64,000 nucleotides of DNA from Cinclus cinclus (taxonomy: Eukaryota > Chordata > Aves > Passeriformes > Cinclidae): positions 91,322,259 to 91,386,258 of the forward strand of contig NC_085047.1 of NCBI RefSeq assembly GCF_963662255.1, read 5' to 3'. The position numbers and the translations under genes are program-made. Below are positions 1-14,300 of this stretch, piece after piece (positions within the stretch are counted from its first letter, which is position 1; each line of letters begins with the position of its first letter). The notes below the pieces were generated by a model, which was given only the letters and a program-made list of their open reading frames with translations, had not been told where the DNA came from and did not search any database.

Positions 1-3000
1 GTTGGTGCGTGTCGGTTTTAAGTACTCAGAGTGCCACACCACCCCGTGTCCTGGCACTGCTGCCAGGAAGGTCTTGGAGGAAGCACGGCTCCACCATTAA
101 ACTGTGGTTATTTGAGCAGAATCCCTTTTGCCTGTCTTCTGCCCATACTATATGCAGCATGGATTTTTGTCCTTCGGTATCACTTTCCATTGCTTTTTTG
201 TACGACGTACCTTTTTACTGTAAGAATTGCTCTACTTTATATATATTCCTACTAGATCAGACATTTTCTCTTTTTCATACATCTGGTGCTATTTTTTTTA
301 ATTGTTAAAGATTTGGTTAAGCAGAGAGGCTGAACAAGATTTGCATTCAACATATGAAATTAGAAACGTACCCGAAGATTGAGATCAGACTGCTTGTTCT
401 TGCATCATAGAGGAAAAGAGAAAAAGCTGCATGGTCACCAATAAATACCTGGGGGAGCTGCCTGTGGAGCACACACATGCTTGCTCTCTCCTACATATTT
501 AGAGTGGCTGAAGACCCATGCTGAAGCACAGCGTTCTGTCTGGAGAGTGATAATGACTCCAGAACTGGAAGTCATTCCCAGAGGAGTCATTTTAATTGAC
601 TTTTTCTTGGCAATAAGAAGAACACTGCAGGTTCTAGCACACACAGGGACCGTGGAGTTTTCCTCTGTCGTTGCATGGCAGAGATGAGAGCTGATCTGTG
701 ACAGCAGTAATTAGTGTTATGGAAATGTGATTTCTTACTGTAGAAATGTACAGTACAGTACAGTCTGGAGACTGTTGGATTTCTTAACGTCATCAAGCTA
801 CAATACAAACTGTATCAGGCAATATAAGCTTCCATCTACCAGGGACTTAAAGGTGCAATAAATGCAAGGTGAGTTTAGCCAGTAATTTGTATGAAAAAGA
901 ATGAGAAAAAAAGTCATAATGCAATTGTTGAGAGTATTTAAAAAGACATTGGCTCTTGAGGAGTGAGTCGTGTTGAAAGGCCTTTCATAGCTGTATCCAT
1001 ACCTTGCCTCTGACAGCAGCTGGCTGTTTGCCAAAGCCCACATGTGGTGGGTGTTTAAAAGCATGTTGGAGGCACTGTAACCTGGAGATGATCTTATTGA
1101 AACAAAGAGGCCCAGTGGGTGAGCATCATCACTGCGTTACCGGTATTTCATATGCGAAGGTGTAAGTTTTGTTTTCATTCAAGCCGTGTGTACTAGTACA
1201 TATCAAAACTCATGTAAGTGAGCATTCCTTTTTAAGTTCAGCTCTGTGACTTTGTTCTCTGTAAAATAAGTTCTTCTTGCTGTCACACGTTAACAAACCA
1301 ATTCCAGAAACACAGTTCATGGCCAAGTATAGCACCTTCAAACCGGGAGGCATCACTTTCAGGGTGTTTTTTTACACTTGATGTTGCCGCATTTGTTGAT
1401 ATTCCAGATTGTAATGAGTCAGTCGCTAAAAATTTAGTTACTGTTAAGAGGAAATTGCCTTTTTATAACCAATAAGAGACTGAAGAAATGTCTTTTGGAA
1501 AGACTTGCTTGAGATTAGAGCCATATCTGTTCCACTTACTTGGTCCAGGTCAGAACTGGTGTCACTGCACCTCAAACAGTAAACTGCACAGTTAGGCAGT
1601 CAGCAATGCCAAAATGCATGTTATTGATTCCAATAAAAATTCTGGGTTAGATCTGTCAGAGATGAGATTTTTTCTGACAACTTACAGTGGTTAAAATGCT
1701 CTTAAAATTCTGTTCTGTGGCTGTTTACTACAGTCAGAAAAATGAAACAGGATGGCAGCTTGTATGCTGCCTATTCTGTTTAGCCTGATCTAAAATGGTT
1801 CCAGATTTCCAGCGTTTTATACTCAACTCTAAGAGGACGAAAGTTGGTGTGTGAGAGGATCAAGGAAAACATGCAGATATCATATCATTAAATCAGTGCT
1901 TTATAAAAATATATTTTGCAAGGAGGATTATGGTTTTTTGAATGGTCGACAACCCTTCCAGTCATACCTTCTTCTAGGAAAAATATGGGGGGAAGGGGGG
2001 AGGAGATGTTCTATTTTGATAGCAGCTGTTTCTGGGCCCTCTTTATTGCTTATCACAGTTTGGGTTATTGAGTAATCTTCTTGGACAAATCACTTCCGTG
2101 CCAGGAGCACAAGTATTAAGGTGAACTTAATACAGCGCAGTGATACAAAAATATGACCCAGTGCCATTCAGAAAGTCCTGAGAGATGTTTGACTCATACT
2201 GTGGTCTGGTTTTTACCTGTCATGCCAGGAAAAGAGGGAGGAGGGGGCATCTCCATCTCCTGCAACAGGGCGGGGAAAAGAAAAGATTCCTTCTGGTAGC
2301 CTCAGTTTGTAAAATGCCAGGTTTGTTCTTCTAGAAATGGGTTCAAGTAATTGAACAATTCCTTTGAACTTTGCACAGCTCAGAAAATGGTTTTGTTATA
2401 CATGAATGTTAATGTGGTTTAGAAAATGTTGGCAGATATGAGTACAAATGAACTACAATGACTGTGTTTCTGATTCTTTAAATAAAATAAGTAATAAGGC
2501 AACTTGACTGAGGTTTCTCTCTCTATTAGACAACAAAGTGAACAAGCAGTGTAAGTGGCTCTGAGGTTTGCAAAGAAAATAGGAGAGACTCCTCTGCAAA
2601 CCCCATAGTAATTCCCACATAAATAAAAACCTGCTAGGGGTAAGAGATAGCCAAACAGAAGTCAGAATCTCTGCTTCGTTTGGCACATTTGGGATTTCTT
2701 CAAAATCTTGAGAAGTTAATGACTTACCTGTGGAGAAGTGTGTAGGTCCAGAGAAAGAGAGTGGGTACAGGCCAGGAAGAGGCAGCAAGGTGGCAAGGGT
2801 AAGGCTGTGTCAGAGAGGCTGGGAGGGGATGTGGAAGCAATAAATCGGCAAGGAAAAGAGCAGCGTCTAATAGTGTTAATGGGCTTCTCTAATAGTATTA
2901 TGGAGTGCTCTGAGGTCACCTGGTGGGTTGAGCAGGTTTATAGGCAGAGCAAGAAGATGCCTTTTCACCTGCCCTGGGTAGGCTTGGGCATGGTGTCAGC

Positions 3001-6000
3001 AGGGTCCATGTGTCCTCTTGTGTCCTTCCTTGGCAGCGTGCAGCCAAGGAACTTCTGGAAGAGAGGGAAGGAGCAGATTGTACCCTGGGCAGCTTAACTC
3101 AGGTGAGAGGTGTAAGCCTATTTTTGGACAAGGCCTGAGACTTCCATTCAGAAGCACAGTGCAGAGCATCTGGAGGGGGAATGTGAGTCCATGAGTAGGT
3201 CTGGATGTGTTTGCCTTGATTTTGCTGGGAGACACCTCTTAAAGAGGGACCTACAGGTGGTGATTCTTTGCACAGTTTGGGAGCACATAGGGCAGGGATG
3301 AACGAGGCACTGTTAACTCACCAGATCATCTGCATGGGAGGTGACACGAGTCTTTCTCCCAGCTGGATCCTGAGTCAAAATTCTGAAATGTGGGAACCAC
3401 TAGAATTTAAATGTGGGCTGGCAACACCTCTCTCTCTGCTAGGCCTTGCTGGCTGTCTGACAAGGAGTGTGGTACAAAACACTGTACAGAGAAGCCTGCC
3501 AGCTACTTCCAAGCTGGTCTGGCGTGCCAGTCCCCTCCACACTTTGCCAGGTCCTGTTCCTCTGGCATTTCTCTGTTCCCTGCTGCCAGCACATACCGCA
3601 CACCTCACCCAGCCTTCATACTGCATGTCACCCTGTGCTTCTGCTCCAGTGCCTGATAGAAATTTAGGTCATGTTTTGAAAGAAAAATAATCATCATAAA
3701 ATTGTTACATGGTTTGACTGTTCCTAAATGCTCACGGAGAGCAGAACCACCTGGACAACATCTGCAGGGCTTTCCTGCAGCCAAAAGCTCTTCCTGACAT
3801 CAGCAGCTCCTTATACATGGTGAACCTGGCAGCTACATGACTTGGTTAGTTGGTGCCAAACCAAATAAATGAGCTGTACTGGAAGGAAAGCCAAGAGGTG
3901 CTACAGTCTGGATAAGGCCCTGTCTTCACGCCCCAGCCTTTCATGTAGCAAAAATAACTTTCCAAGTGGTCACAGATGTATTTCCAATGACTGGGGCATG
4001 GGTGTCTACGCTCCCTTCAGAAAACCGCTTGATTTTTCTCAGGCACCAAGCAGTGCCACCTGCTCCACGGTCCCACAAAGGGACCACGAGCCAGGACACC
4101 AAGAGCTTGTGCCAAGATGGTCCCCTTGCAGCACGTGCCAGACAACCTGTGTGAGTCCCTCACGTTTACAGTACAGCTCAGTTGCCAGTGAACCTAATGC
4201 TACTTGGGTCTCTTCTTTGCTCCCAAAGGAGACCCCAGCAGCCCCAGGGAAAGACAGCCAGCATCCTGCTGACTTGGCCAGGGAGTCACTCAAAGCTGTT
4301 TCCAACACAAATGGCTCTTTTTCACCAGCCAAGATGCAATGCAGTGTTTTTGCAAAGGCAACAGAAATGGCCTTGCACATAGGATTATGAGCTCTGTGAC
4401 CTCCTGTGTGACACACAGGTGTGTGTGCAGGAAAGCCCATGAGCAAGGAGCGCTGCCAGGGGTGGGGCTGCACTGGTGCTACCTGCTCACCCCTCTCAGA
4501 GAGGGAACTGGAAAGGACAGGACTGGCTTTTAAGGGCAAGCATCCCTGGGGGAAATGCCTTGCCTGGGGAAACCTTGGGTTGGTCAATGCCATCAGTGCT
4601 GGACGACGGGAGCTGCCATTGGTGGAGGGGTTGCTGTCATGCATGGAATCCTCGTGGGGAACACAGGAGTGATAGGGGCACAGCTAAGTAAGGGGGCAGA
4701 GGAAAAATGAAGTCATTAAGACAGGAGGGAAGGGAGAAGTGTCTTTCACTTACTGTTAGAGAAGGAAAACATATTACATTTGTGTTCTGCATCTGCACAA
4801 AGGGCTTGGTAGAGCTGCTGTCAGTCATGTCAGTGTGTACAACCCCCAGCTGGCCCCAGGAGTGGAGGGCAATTCCATCGCCAGGAGGGCACGTCCTCTG
4901 CCATCCCAGCTGGCCAAGGAGGACCAAAATGAGTGCTTAAGGGCCAGGGTCCCCAGGCATGGAACTGGCACAGCCCAGGGGACTCTGGTGACAAAGCAGT
5001 GTCTGACAGTGCATCTCCAGCTGCCCAAGGAAACCTAGTGGGACCCCTAGCTTTGCCACTGAATCAGGCTGAGAGTCAAAATCTGACACGTCCCTGGCCC
5101 ACGGGTGGTGACTGCCCCACATCACTGCTGCCTCTGTGAGGCACTTGGCTCCACTTGGCTCTCATGGGTGATGCTGCACAGCCAAAGGGTCTGGGAGCTT
5201 TCCCCACACCTTTCTCCCCAGCAACAGCAGACGGGCATTCCCTTTCTCCTCCTCATGGGTATGTCGAATTTGCCCAACAACTGCCCACTGGAAATCAGCC
5301 TTGAAGACAGGAGGGCAATTTGTTAAGGATTTTCCCTGTCCTCTCCCCAGATAATTGTCTGGGATCTGCGTTAATGGAAACATAAATTGACTGCCACTCT
5401 GCTAAATGACAATCAGGTTTTGTGTGACAGAGCTAGGAAGTATCTTATCCTGAACACTGGCATCAAACAATCTAAATGCAAATTGCAAAGTGTTTGGGGG
5501 TAAGGAGGCTGTTTATCTTCTGATGAGGTTGTATAATAATGCAGGGGGGGGAGAGAATTGCTTTTCAATTTCTAAAGTATATCAAAAAGTGTGATGCTTA
5601 AACCGTGGGGCCAGTGTTTACATTTTATTCTAATGGAATAGATTTAGTTATTTGGCATGGATTTTCTTTTAACAAATCACTTTTTTAAACAAGATGAATC
5701 ACAGCGGCCTTTCAACCATATTTCAGCAATTCTCAGGCTCCCAGGTTAGCGTGGAAAATGACAGAGCAGCCATCATTTTAATCCTGTTATGTCTATTGCT
5801 CCCAGCTTGTTCTCCTCTGATGAAACACACTGCTGTGCCTCGAAGAGGCAGGAAAACATTTGCTGCAGTCGTGGCCTATTTCTCTTGTTAGATTACCAGG
5901 TTTACACCCGCCAGCACTGCCCAGGTATCTCCAACATTGTTACACAGGAATGGTTACAGGACACAGCTGAAAACATGAAATGCAAACAGATGTTTCGAAA

Positions 6001-7037
6001 GACACCACCATGTGCTGGGGTTACTTCTCATACTGAATGCCCCACACTGGATATGCAGCAGGTTTTGTGCCAGTTTGTTGTCAAAAAAAAAAAAAAAAAA
6101 AGTCACTGCAAAATTCAAAACTTTCAGAGCTTCTCAGCAGAGTGCTCCTGCAGAACACTCCACACTACCAGGGCACCGTGCCAGGCCAGCATCTGCATCA
6201 GTGCCCATGCTGGCATCAGGCCCTGTGGCATTTTCCACAGGGAAAGAGTTTTCTTTACTCTTGTCCTGGGAGGGAAGAGGTGTCCACAGCAGCTCAGTGG
6301 GTTCAATAACCTGAAGCTTTCAGCAGCTTGCAGAACTGGTCTCCCTGAAGTTTTCCCACTCCAAGTTTGTAATCTAATCTTCTCGAAGCTTGATTTAGAC
6401 TTCTTCATTTCTCCATAAATTAAGAAGCAGGCTTGAGTTTATTCCAAGAGTTTTGCTCATCAGGGAGGCAAAGGAAAGAAAGGATTAATGTGTCATTTTT
6501 ATTTTCCCATTTAAATATGTCTCATGCAGAAAAATGAGCACGAATCTCTGCAAGGCAGGAAAAAAGCCATAGATCTGTGAAAGTGACACAAGTTGTGTGT
6601 GTATAAATTGTTGAGCCTGTAGATCACTTGGTGTAGACCAGCCAAATAACTCACACAAATCTATGAATAAAAGGACATTTGAATGTAAGTGGATACCACA
6701 GGAAAGGCCATGACAATCTGGATTTGTAGAAAGGGAAATCAGTGACTAGTGGCTGTAGCCCCTTTCAGGAGGGGATAGCCAGGATTTTGGTTTCACCCAC
6801 AACCTCTGTGATGGAGACCTTTAGGGACCAGCCAGGACATCCCTTGAAAGAGACTCAACCACAGGAGAAGAAGGACCATGGGCACTTTTGCAAATTTGAC
6901 CAATTTTAGAACACCTGTTTAACTTACAGCTGTTAGAAAACACAGCAGGTGATTTTCCAAAGGCTTTGATGAGTGGCTGACAACCTGCAGCTCTTGGGAG
7001 CAGCTGAGATGAGAGACAGACAGTGGTCATTTATCCA
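1..7037. other. Intergenic sequence, no gene recognised
   Basis: No coding exon, RNA gene or recognisable transposon was found on either strand. Open frames here are short, overlap one another on both strands and show no domain that I recognise. A run of 19 adenines lies at 6083-6101 and a short G run near 5545. The stretch at about 5390-5900 contains a perfect octamer (ATGCAAAT, 5476-5483) and mixed-composition unique sequence, so it is noted as a candidate noncoding element. Base composition looks richer in G+C than the septin introns further right. Confidence 0.6.
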
Positions 7038-7155
7038 CAAGCTGAGCACAGGGTGTGACTCTCGGGTGTCCTGTGCAGGGCCTGGAGTTGGACTCAATGA
7101 TCCTTATGGGTCCCTTCCAACTCAGCACATTCTGTGAACATTCTGTGAGTGTATG
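7038..7155 (+). mobile_element. CR1 LINE fragment, 3' end
   Basis: About 120 bp that match the typical avian CR1 3' terminus: a block equivalent to 'gtcctgtgcagggc', then 'gagttggactcaatgatcc', 'gggtcccttccaactca', and a degenerate tail with two 'attctgtga' units. Only the 3' end is present, as expected from 5'-truncated reverse transcription. The orientation is plus because the tail lies on the right. Confidence 0.85.
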
Positions 7156-10100
7156 ACAGGCTTTGCCTTCACTGCTGTGATAAATACATGTACATAAACC
7201 ACACGTGTGAATATATGCATTTGCATACACATCTCTGTGCATATCACCATCACTCCTTTAGTACCAGGAAAGAGCCAGGCGTTCTTGTTGAGCTGCATGC
7301 TATCTTGATTGATGTCATTTAAGCTGGTCCAGGGCTACCTGTGTTTGCAATTCAAGCACCAGGTGCATTGGAAATTTCAGATGTCAGCTGTAAAGCAACA
7401 CGAGGAGGTTGAGAAAAACCACCCTGAGGTCTGAGCTGTGACTCCCTTGCCTGGAAGACTGGGTCATTCTGGCAGTTTCTGAATTTCCTCTGATGACCTA
7501 GCACCAGTTTGGAGATGCAGCAATAGGACCCACTTAAGGAATCATCCAATGCCCAAACTTTCTATTAATGTCAGAGGACTCTGAAACAGGTACTTTAAAA
7601 GGAAACTGAAGCAGAAAATGAAGTTCTTCTTCCTTCAATTCTCCAGTCCTCACAGAAGAGCCCTTAATTAAATAGAACAGCACTCATTCAGATTTAAAGG
7701 CAGTAAAATGCATTTTTAAGCATTTCCTATGGCTTAATACGAAAAGTAGTTCCCATATTGTACCTCCATCCATTTACCCTGACCCCAGGACAGTAAATTG
7801 CTCTGAAAACTCAAATTAGTGCTAGATTTTGCCCAAGACAGTTTATTAAAATCACTGCTTTGCTTTGTCTAAAGAAATACTCATTAGCTGAGAGAGGGGA
7901 GCACAAGAAAGCCAGGAAGAGTAACTGGGGTGGGGAGGATTGGGTCTGGCAGTGTCTGGTTATTTACACGGAGCAGAGAGCTGGTGAGTGCCCTGAGGCA
8001 CCTTCCAGCCTCCACATTCCATATCCTGGGGGTCAGACACTGTGCTGGGAGGGCAGACAGCAGCTCAGGACGTTGTCCCAAGGATATGGAGAATCACATC
8101 ACTGTCTCAATACTGACTGGTGCCTGAAGAAAAGCCACCGTAGGCACGGCTGGATACTCCAGCAGCTGATGGGGCAGCATCTCCCACCACCCTTTCTGCA
8201 CTGCCAGGCAACTCCTAAGGTTCAGCACCAGCAGAAGGGATGAAGCAGCCCACAGCACTTTGGTCCAGCCCCAGCAGTGCTGGGATGGGGCTCATCTGTC
8301 AAAAGTATGGCCCCTTCCCTTGTCGTCTCCCTCTGCCAGCTCGGGCATGAGCAGGGTGCAGGTCATGTCAGGTCAGTGTTTGAGACCCCTGAGCAGTGCT
8401 GGATCAGACACCAACCTGCTGGCACCCACCAGCCCAGGCACAGCCCTCACTGCTACTGAACCCTGTGATCCCTTGGGGGCTCAGTCCAAAATTAGGACTG
8501 CTAAATGTGGGCAGCCAAGCCCCCTCTGGGCTCTAGGGTGGGGTGTGAGCAGGGGCCACTGCCAGCATGGCTGTAGCTGAGCAGGAGCTCCCCAGGTCAG
8601 CCAAATTTCTCACTACTTCAGGTTCACACAGATGCAGAGAAGCTTTTATCATGCTGCTCATCTCAACAGTGAGGAGAGGAAACTGTGCTCTGGAACCCCT
8701 CTACTGAAGTGTCCTGCTGATTTCAGTGCTGGAGATGCTGGCAGCAGTGCAGACTGGTCTCACAGGGCTGCAGCTCACAGCTGATGATACCCAGCACTGC
8801 GTTCCCCCTGCTCAGCATAGCCCTAGTGGGATGCAAGGATGCAAACTTGCTGGATGATGGTGGGACAAGGGAGCTGCTGCTCCACTCTTGCTGGGGCAGG
8901 GCTGCAGCTCAGAAAGGGACACCCACCCAGTACCTCGGTAATCATGAACCTCTCGTGGTAGATGGTTGTGATTTATTTTGTCATTAGCCTTATCTTGTGT
9001 TCTAAAGCTGACTTAATTTCTAAACTATATTTCATTTTTGAACTTCAATTAATCTCCTTGGTTTCATAGACTAAATTAACCTATTTGAGGACAAATTAAA
9101 TTTCTTTAACTTTTTTTTTGTGGTCAAACAAATTCAGGGGAAATTTTTTCACTCAGTTATATTTTACTGAAATATCAGAATAATACTTGTGTGCATCTCT
9201 GTAATCCAAGCACTGGGGACTTTTTTTTTCCTGAGGCCTCTGCTAATTCTTGTTCTGAAGCCTTCCTACCACATCTCAGATGTTAATAAAATTGGAAATG
9301 AGCTGCACCAAGAATGCAAGGGAGACAGAAAAAAACATGATGAGGGACGGTCCCTCATATCAATAAAATCTGCTGCATTTCTCCAGGCAGTGTGTGAAAT
9401 ATAGCGGGCACATAATCCACACGGCAATAAAAGGCTGCCACATGCCTCCCCAGCACCCGGGGAGCTATCATTTTCAATTAGGAACAAAAGCCCCTGGCAT
9501 GTGACAGCAGCAGCATAAGAACTGAGCACAGTTAAGGCAAAATTTAGTTTCATTAGGGCTTGATGCTGATTACAGTTTGTTCTTTGTTTTCTCACCGAGT
9601 CCCTCTGTCATTGTATGGGAGGTAGCGTGGCAGTGCAGGCTTTTCTAGTGGCTTAAGCACAATCAGAAGTGAGTCAAGGAGACCCTAAAATTATGTTTTT
9701 AAGAGGACTACAGCTTTGGACATGATTTTAGCTCCTTTAAGCCATCACTTTTCCTTGGGCCAAACTGTGATAATATGCAATTAAAAATCCATTCTTGGTG
9801 CCTGCTCCTTTCCCTCTACTGACAGCATCAAGTGCTCATATGATGCAGCAGTAAAGTGAAGGAAGGCACAGTGCCAGACATACCCCAGACTTAATAAAAT
9901 CACATGAAATCCAATATATTACTCAGAACACATCTCCTTCATGTCTCACCTAAACCTCCATTGTACCCTAATAAGTATAACTCAGTTTTTACCTTGTTTT
10001 CAGAAGCTCATCGGTTACAACACTGCTTTGCGTTTATTGAAGTATTTCTTATGTTTTTAAATTAACACATTCTGCAACCTAGTTCTGCATAGTCCACTTT

Positions 10101-10991
10101 TTAAAGTGTGTCAGATTCATATCTTCTCCTTCTGTTTTCCTTTTTCTAAATGTTTATAAAGTCTTTTCAACACAGGGAGAGAGATGTGAGCTCAGATCAG
10201 CCTCTGCCACTGCCATGCCTGACCCTGGCTGAGGTCACCCCATGCTTTTGCATGCTTTTCTTGGGTTTGGTGTGGGCTCAGCAGGAGGTGAGGCACACAG
10301 GGGGAAATGGATCAGCTGGCAGGGCTGTTGCAGCCCTGGGGGATGCCCAGTGAGGGTGCAGCTCTGGCCCTAGGGTGACGAGGCTGCCACTGGCAACCAC
10401 TGACCCATGAGTGCTAGCAGTGGGACCGTGCCGAGGGCACCCCTCTGCCACCAGACCCACAGCCCCAACAAGGTCTGCAAGCAAGCCCATGGTTATTCTT
10501 CATCCACTGGTGGGTCCTGCTGTGCTCAGCTTCTGCACCACTGGCTTTCTCCTTCCTCCTGTTCAGCACATTTCTATCCTCCATCCCTTGTGGTCTCAAA
10601 GCTACTGCAACTCCAACCCTTACCAAAGACCGTGGGACGTGTGAAGCCTGTGCAGACACAAAGCAGACCAGCATGTCCAGAAACTAGCACTAACAGAAAC
10701 AAGGACAAAAGACCTCCTGGATGCTAATGTTTTTATCCAACTCTTGTGAAAATATAAGGGTAGAGAAACATTAAATAAGTGCTCTTCCTGCTCTAATCTG
10801 TCATTTGGGGAATTATCATATTTTATGCATCCAGTGCAAAGTGGTTTACCTCTGTAGCAATGGACATGTATGCACAGACTCACCCATGCAAAACTGCCCA
10901 CAGCTCTGGCTTTTATCACCTACTCAATTTTTGTGCAAGCCTAAAGGGAGCTCCAGTCCTGAGACAGCAATTACCTTCTTTCTTATGGAAG
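7156..10991. other. Intergenic sequence, no gene recognised
   Basis: No gene, RNA or transposon is recognised. The part at about 9390-9600 is unique sequence with homeodomain-like cores (CAATTAG, TAATC) and no repeat resemblance; it is noted as a candidate conserved noncoding element. Open frames near 8.2-8.6 kb and 10.4-10.7 kb look like chance frames in G+C-rich sequence because both strands and several frames are open together. Confidence 0.55.
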
Positions 10992-11320
10992 AGACCCATA
11001 GGAATCATTGACTCCACCTCCTGGCCCAGCAGAGGACAGCCCAAGAATGACACCCTGTGCTTGAAAGTCTTGTCCAAATGCTCCTGTGACCACTTCCCTG
11101 GGGAGTCTGTTCCAGTGCCCAGCCACCCTCTGGGTAAAGAACCTTGTTCTATAATATCCAATCTAAACTTCCCCTGACACAATTTCAGCCATTGCCTCAG
11201 GTCCTGTCACTGGTCACCAGAGAGAAAAAATAGATGCCTGCCCCTCTGCTTTCCTTTGTGAACGATGCTGTGAGGTCTCCCCCAGCCTCCTCCTCTCTAG
11301 GCTGAACAAAGCAAGTGACC
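10992..11320 (-). mobile_element. CR1 LINE fragment
   Basis: Reverse complement of the CR1 3' region, about 330 bp. Recognisable blocks on the plus strand are 'ggaatcattgactccacctc', 'tggggagtctgttccagtgc', 'ccagccaccctctgggtaaa', 'cctgtcactggtcaccagag' and 'ctaggctgaacaaa'. The left end is the CR1 3' end; the octamer tail has been lost or has diverged. Confidence 0.9.
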
Positions 11321-14300
11321 TCGGCCAGGGAAGAGCAGGGAAGAAGGTTTAAAGCCCAAGTTCATCCCCTCTCTCTCTGTACTACAATTTCTTCCACTTC
11401 AGAGTTTTAATCACTGAGGTTTTTTGGTAAGTGTCCCTGGCCAGGTTGCTGCCATGCCACTAAATAAATACACTGCCATACAGGTAGTCTGGAATCTCCA
11501 AGCACCAGCAAAGGCTAAAAGTTCTCTCTGATATCAACAGTTCCAGTAGAGCTGTCTACACATCAGGGTTTCAGGCTGGGCCAGGAGGGGTTGGAGAGCC
11601 CCCACTCCTCAGGGGTCCCTCGGGGCTAATCCAGCTTTTCACACCAGTGGCGTGCAGATGGCCCAGCCCGAACGCCCACCCAGAGCAGAGCCAGCTGTGC
11701 CATGCTCACCAGCAGGAGCACAAGGCACAACCTTGTCACTGCTTCATTCCTTCAGGGCACACAGCAGAGGAGCAGCCTAGCGGGGAGCATGTGTCCTGGC
11801 ACACATCCGAGCTGATGTCAAGCTGACGTTTTCTCATTAGTCTTTATAGGAAAGAGCACGCTGCATTTGGAGCCGATATGCAGCCAGGAGGTGTTACAGC
11901 CACAATGATACAGAGAAATTATACAATGGGGCCTGAAAAGTTTACAAATCCTGGACAGTCAAAAGATAAGAATAACCTGGAGAAGGTGCAAGTCAATACT
12001 CCTGAGGAAAATAATTAAACCCAGAGACATTTCATGGAAGAGGCACTCAGAAAGCAATAAATGAAGAATGAACATAAGCAAAAGAGACCCAACAGGAGCC
12101 TGGAAGAGCTTTTCTCAGTGGGGTCTACACAGCACTAAAATCATAGGATCATATTGCAGTTTTAAGAACACTGAGATCCATATTTCATTCCTACACAGTC
12201 GATCCTGTGATAGTATTGTCTTCGAGGAAAGATGCAGAAATCCCTCCCTGCCCCCAGGCAAGAGCCCCGGCCTTGCTAAGAAGCAAGGTGAAGGAGGTGC
12301 AGGAGGCCACAGGCAGCTTCATCACAGCCATGTGCCCCCAGAAAGGTGCCACCAGCACTGCAGAACATCCTCCCTCCTCCTGCTGCTTTCCTTTGGGTAC
12401 CATGGCACAAAGTCCTGTGCTGCAGAGGTGACAAGACTGTGCAGCAGCGCCTAAAAGAAGTGGTGATTTGATAAATAATGAGCAAACCCTCCCAAGAAGG
12501 ACTCAGCAAGCTCTTATGTTCAAAAATTTAGCAAAACTATGGTACATGTTACTTCTTGTCTATGCTGCATTTGCATTACGTGAACCAAAAGCTTGCAGTT
12601 AATCATCCTGAGCCTGCACTGCATTCCCAGGGGAGAGTCCCATCCCTCCAGGGCAGATTGTCCAGCTGCATCAGCCCTGCTGCCAACACCTCCCTGGCAG
12701 GCTGCAGATACTAAGGCAAGGGGATAAGACCCTTATGACCTACAAATGAAATCACAGAGAAGCATGGCAAGAAAAAGCAAGCTGGTGCTGGAACAGGAAC
12801 CAACAAAGAGACACAGATTATTTTTCTCTTTGCTAAAAGGCTCAGGTTTAATCCCCAAGTTCTTTGAAAATTAAAGTAAAAACATCCTTTGGAAATCAGC
12901 CTGTTCCCTGCTACCACCAGCTCAGCAATTGGGCATTTATCTGAAGGGCAATGAGGTAGTGACAGCCCTCATTTGTTTCCAAGTAAAGATGGACCAGTTC
13001 CATCAGGCTCTGGAGATGTTCCTCCAGCCACCAAGCAAGGCTGAGGCTCAGGTGTTCTACAGAGGAGCAGTTTGTGCAGAATGAAATGAAATTACATATT
13101 TTATTGCATTGGGTTTTGTTCAGAAAGAAGAAAAAGCTCTTTCTTCAGGATTCTGCAGGAGCCAGGATTCCAGTCTTGCATTTGACAGAAAAAGAAAATA
13201 TTACTCCTGCTGCTGCTGAATCTCAGCGGGTGAAGTTTCTTATTCCATTGTTTCTAATATTTGCTGCAACAGAACTACTCCTGTCCTACTACCCCTCCTT
13301 AAGAGGATCAGACATCACCCACCCCAACACCAAAAGAAGTCACATCAGAAATCCCAGATGGAAGTTCTTTCTTTTAAACAGGGAGTTTCCCATTGTCTTA
13401 CCTGGTTATAGCTGCACTTTTAATCTCTGCTTTGATCTACTTCCAAACCCATCCTCAGACACCACAGGAAGCAGTGAGCATCTGCACAGTGCCTAACAGA
13501 GCCAAGGTGCCTTCCAGCTCCAGTGTCAACACAGCAGGACAGGGACATCAGCTGTGCAGTTTTTACTTTGAAGGGTATTTTTTGGATGTAAACCACTCAG
13601 TATATTACCAAAGACCATTCTTTTGAAACTAGGTAATGCACATTTTCAGCTTTAAGGCTGAGAACCTTCACCAGATTTAGTAAGCAAGTGCCTAAGATGA
13701 AAGAGGAAGGATATGTTGTTATGCATAGAATTAAAAATGTGCAACGATAAAATACACTGTAAAACTGGTTTAAATCAAAATAATCTCTTGTGTGCTTGAC
13801 AACTAAGATGAGACAGAAAAATCTCAAGAGTCTTTCACATCCAAGCATTAGAACATGCTGTATCAAACTCCCCACCTTGGAAAGGTCAGGATTTTCCCGA
13901 CTATTATGCCACACCCATCCCAGCCGCTCTCTCTCTGGCCCCGGGTTTCTCATGCTGAAAACCTCATCCCTGCCAGACAGCTTTTGACATCCCATGCTGC
14001 TGAATCCTTCCTGCCACTCTCACAGAGCACAAACTGCCCGAGGATTTCCATTCTGTCTGCTTCGGAGGAGTAAAATCCTGACAATCTTTTAATGTTCACT
14101 TTATAAAGCAAGGCTTTCACAGCTTTCCTTTGCTTGGGGGTTTGTTTTTATGCTTAAACATAATTTTTGGCTGGCAGCAGGACACAGATTCAGGCTCTCC
14201 ATCCTCTCTGGGGTGATCACGTAGCACCCCTCACTGGCAGCCTCCATAAAAGGGCCTTTAAAATACAAAGAGAAGAAATAAACCCAAAAATGTACCAAAT

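Noticed and set aside
4039..4644. 201-codon minus-strand frame
   Set aside because: Overlaps several equally open frames on both strands in G+C-rich unique sequence; no domain, no splice-linked partner exon.
5789..6418. 209-codon plus-strand frame
   Set aside because: Runs through a 19-adenine tract (poly-Lys) with three frames open in parallel and no recognisable domain; probably chance.
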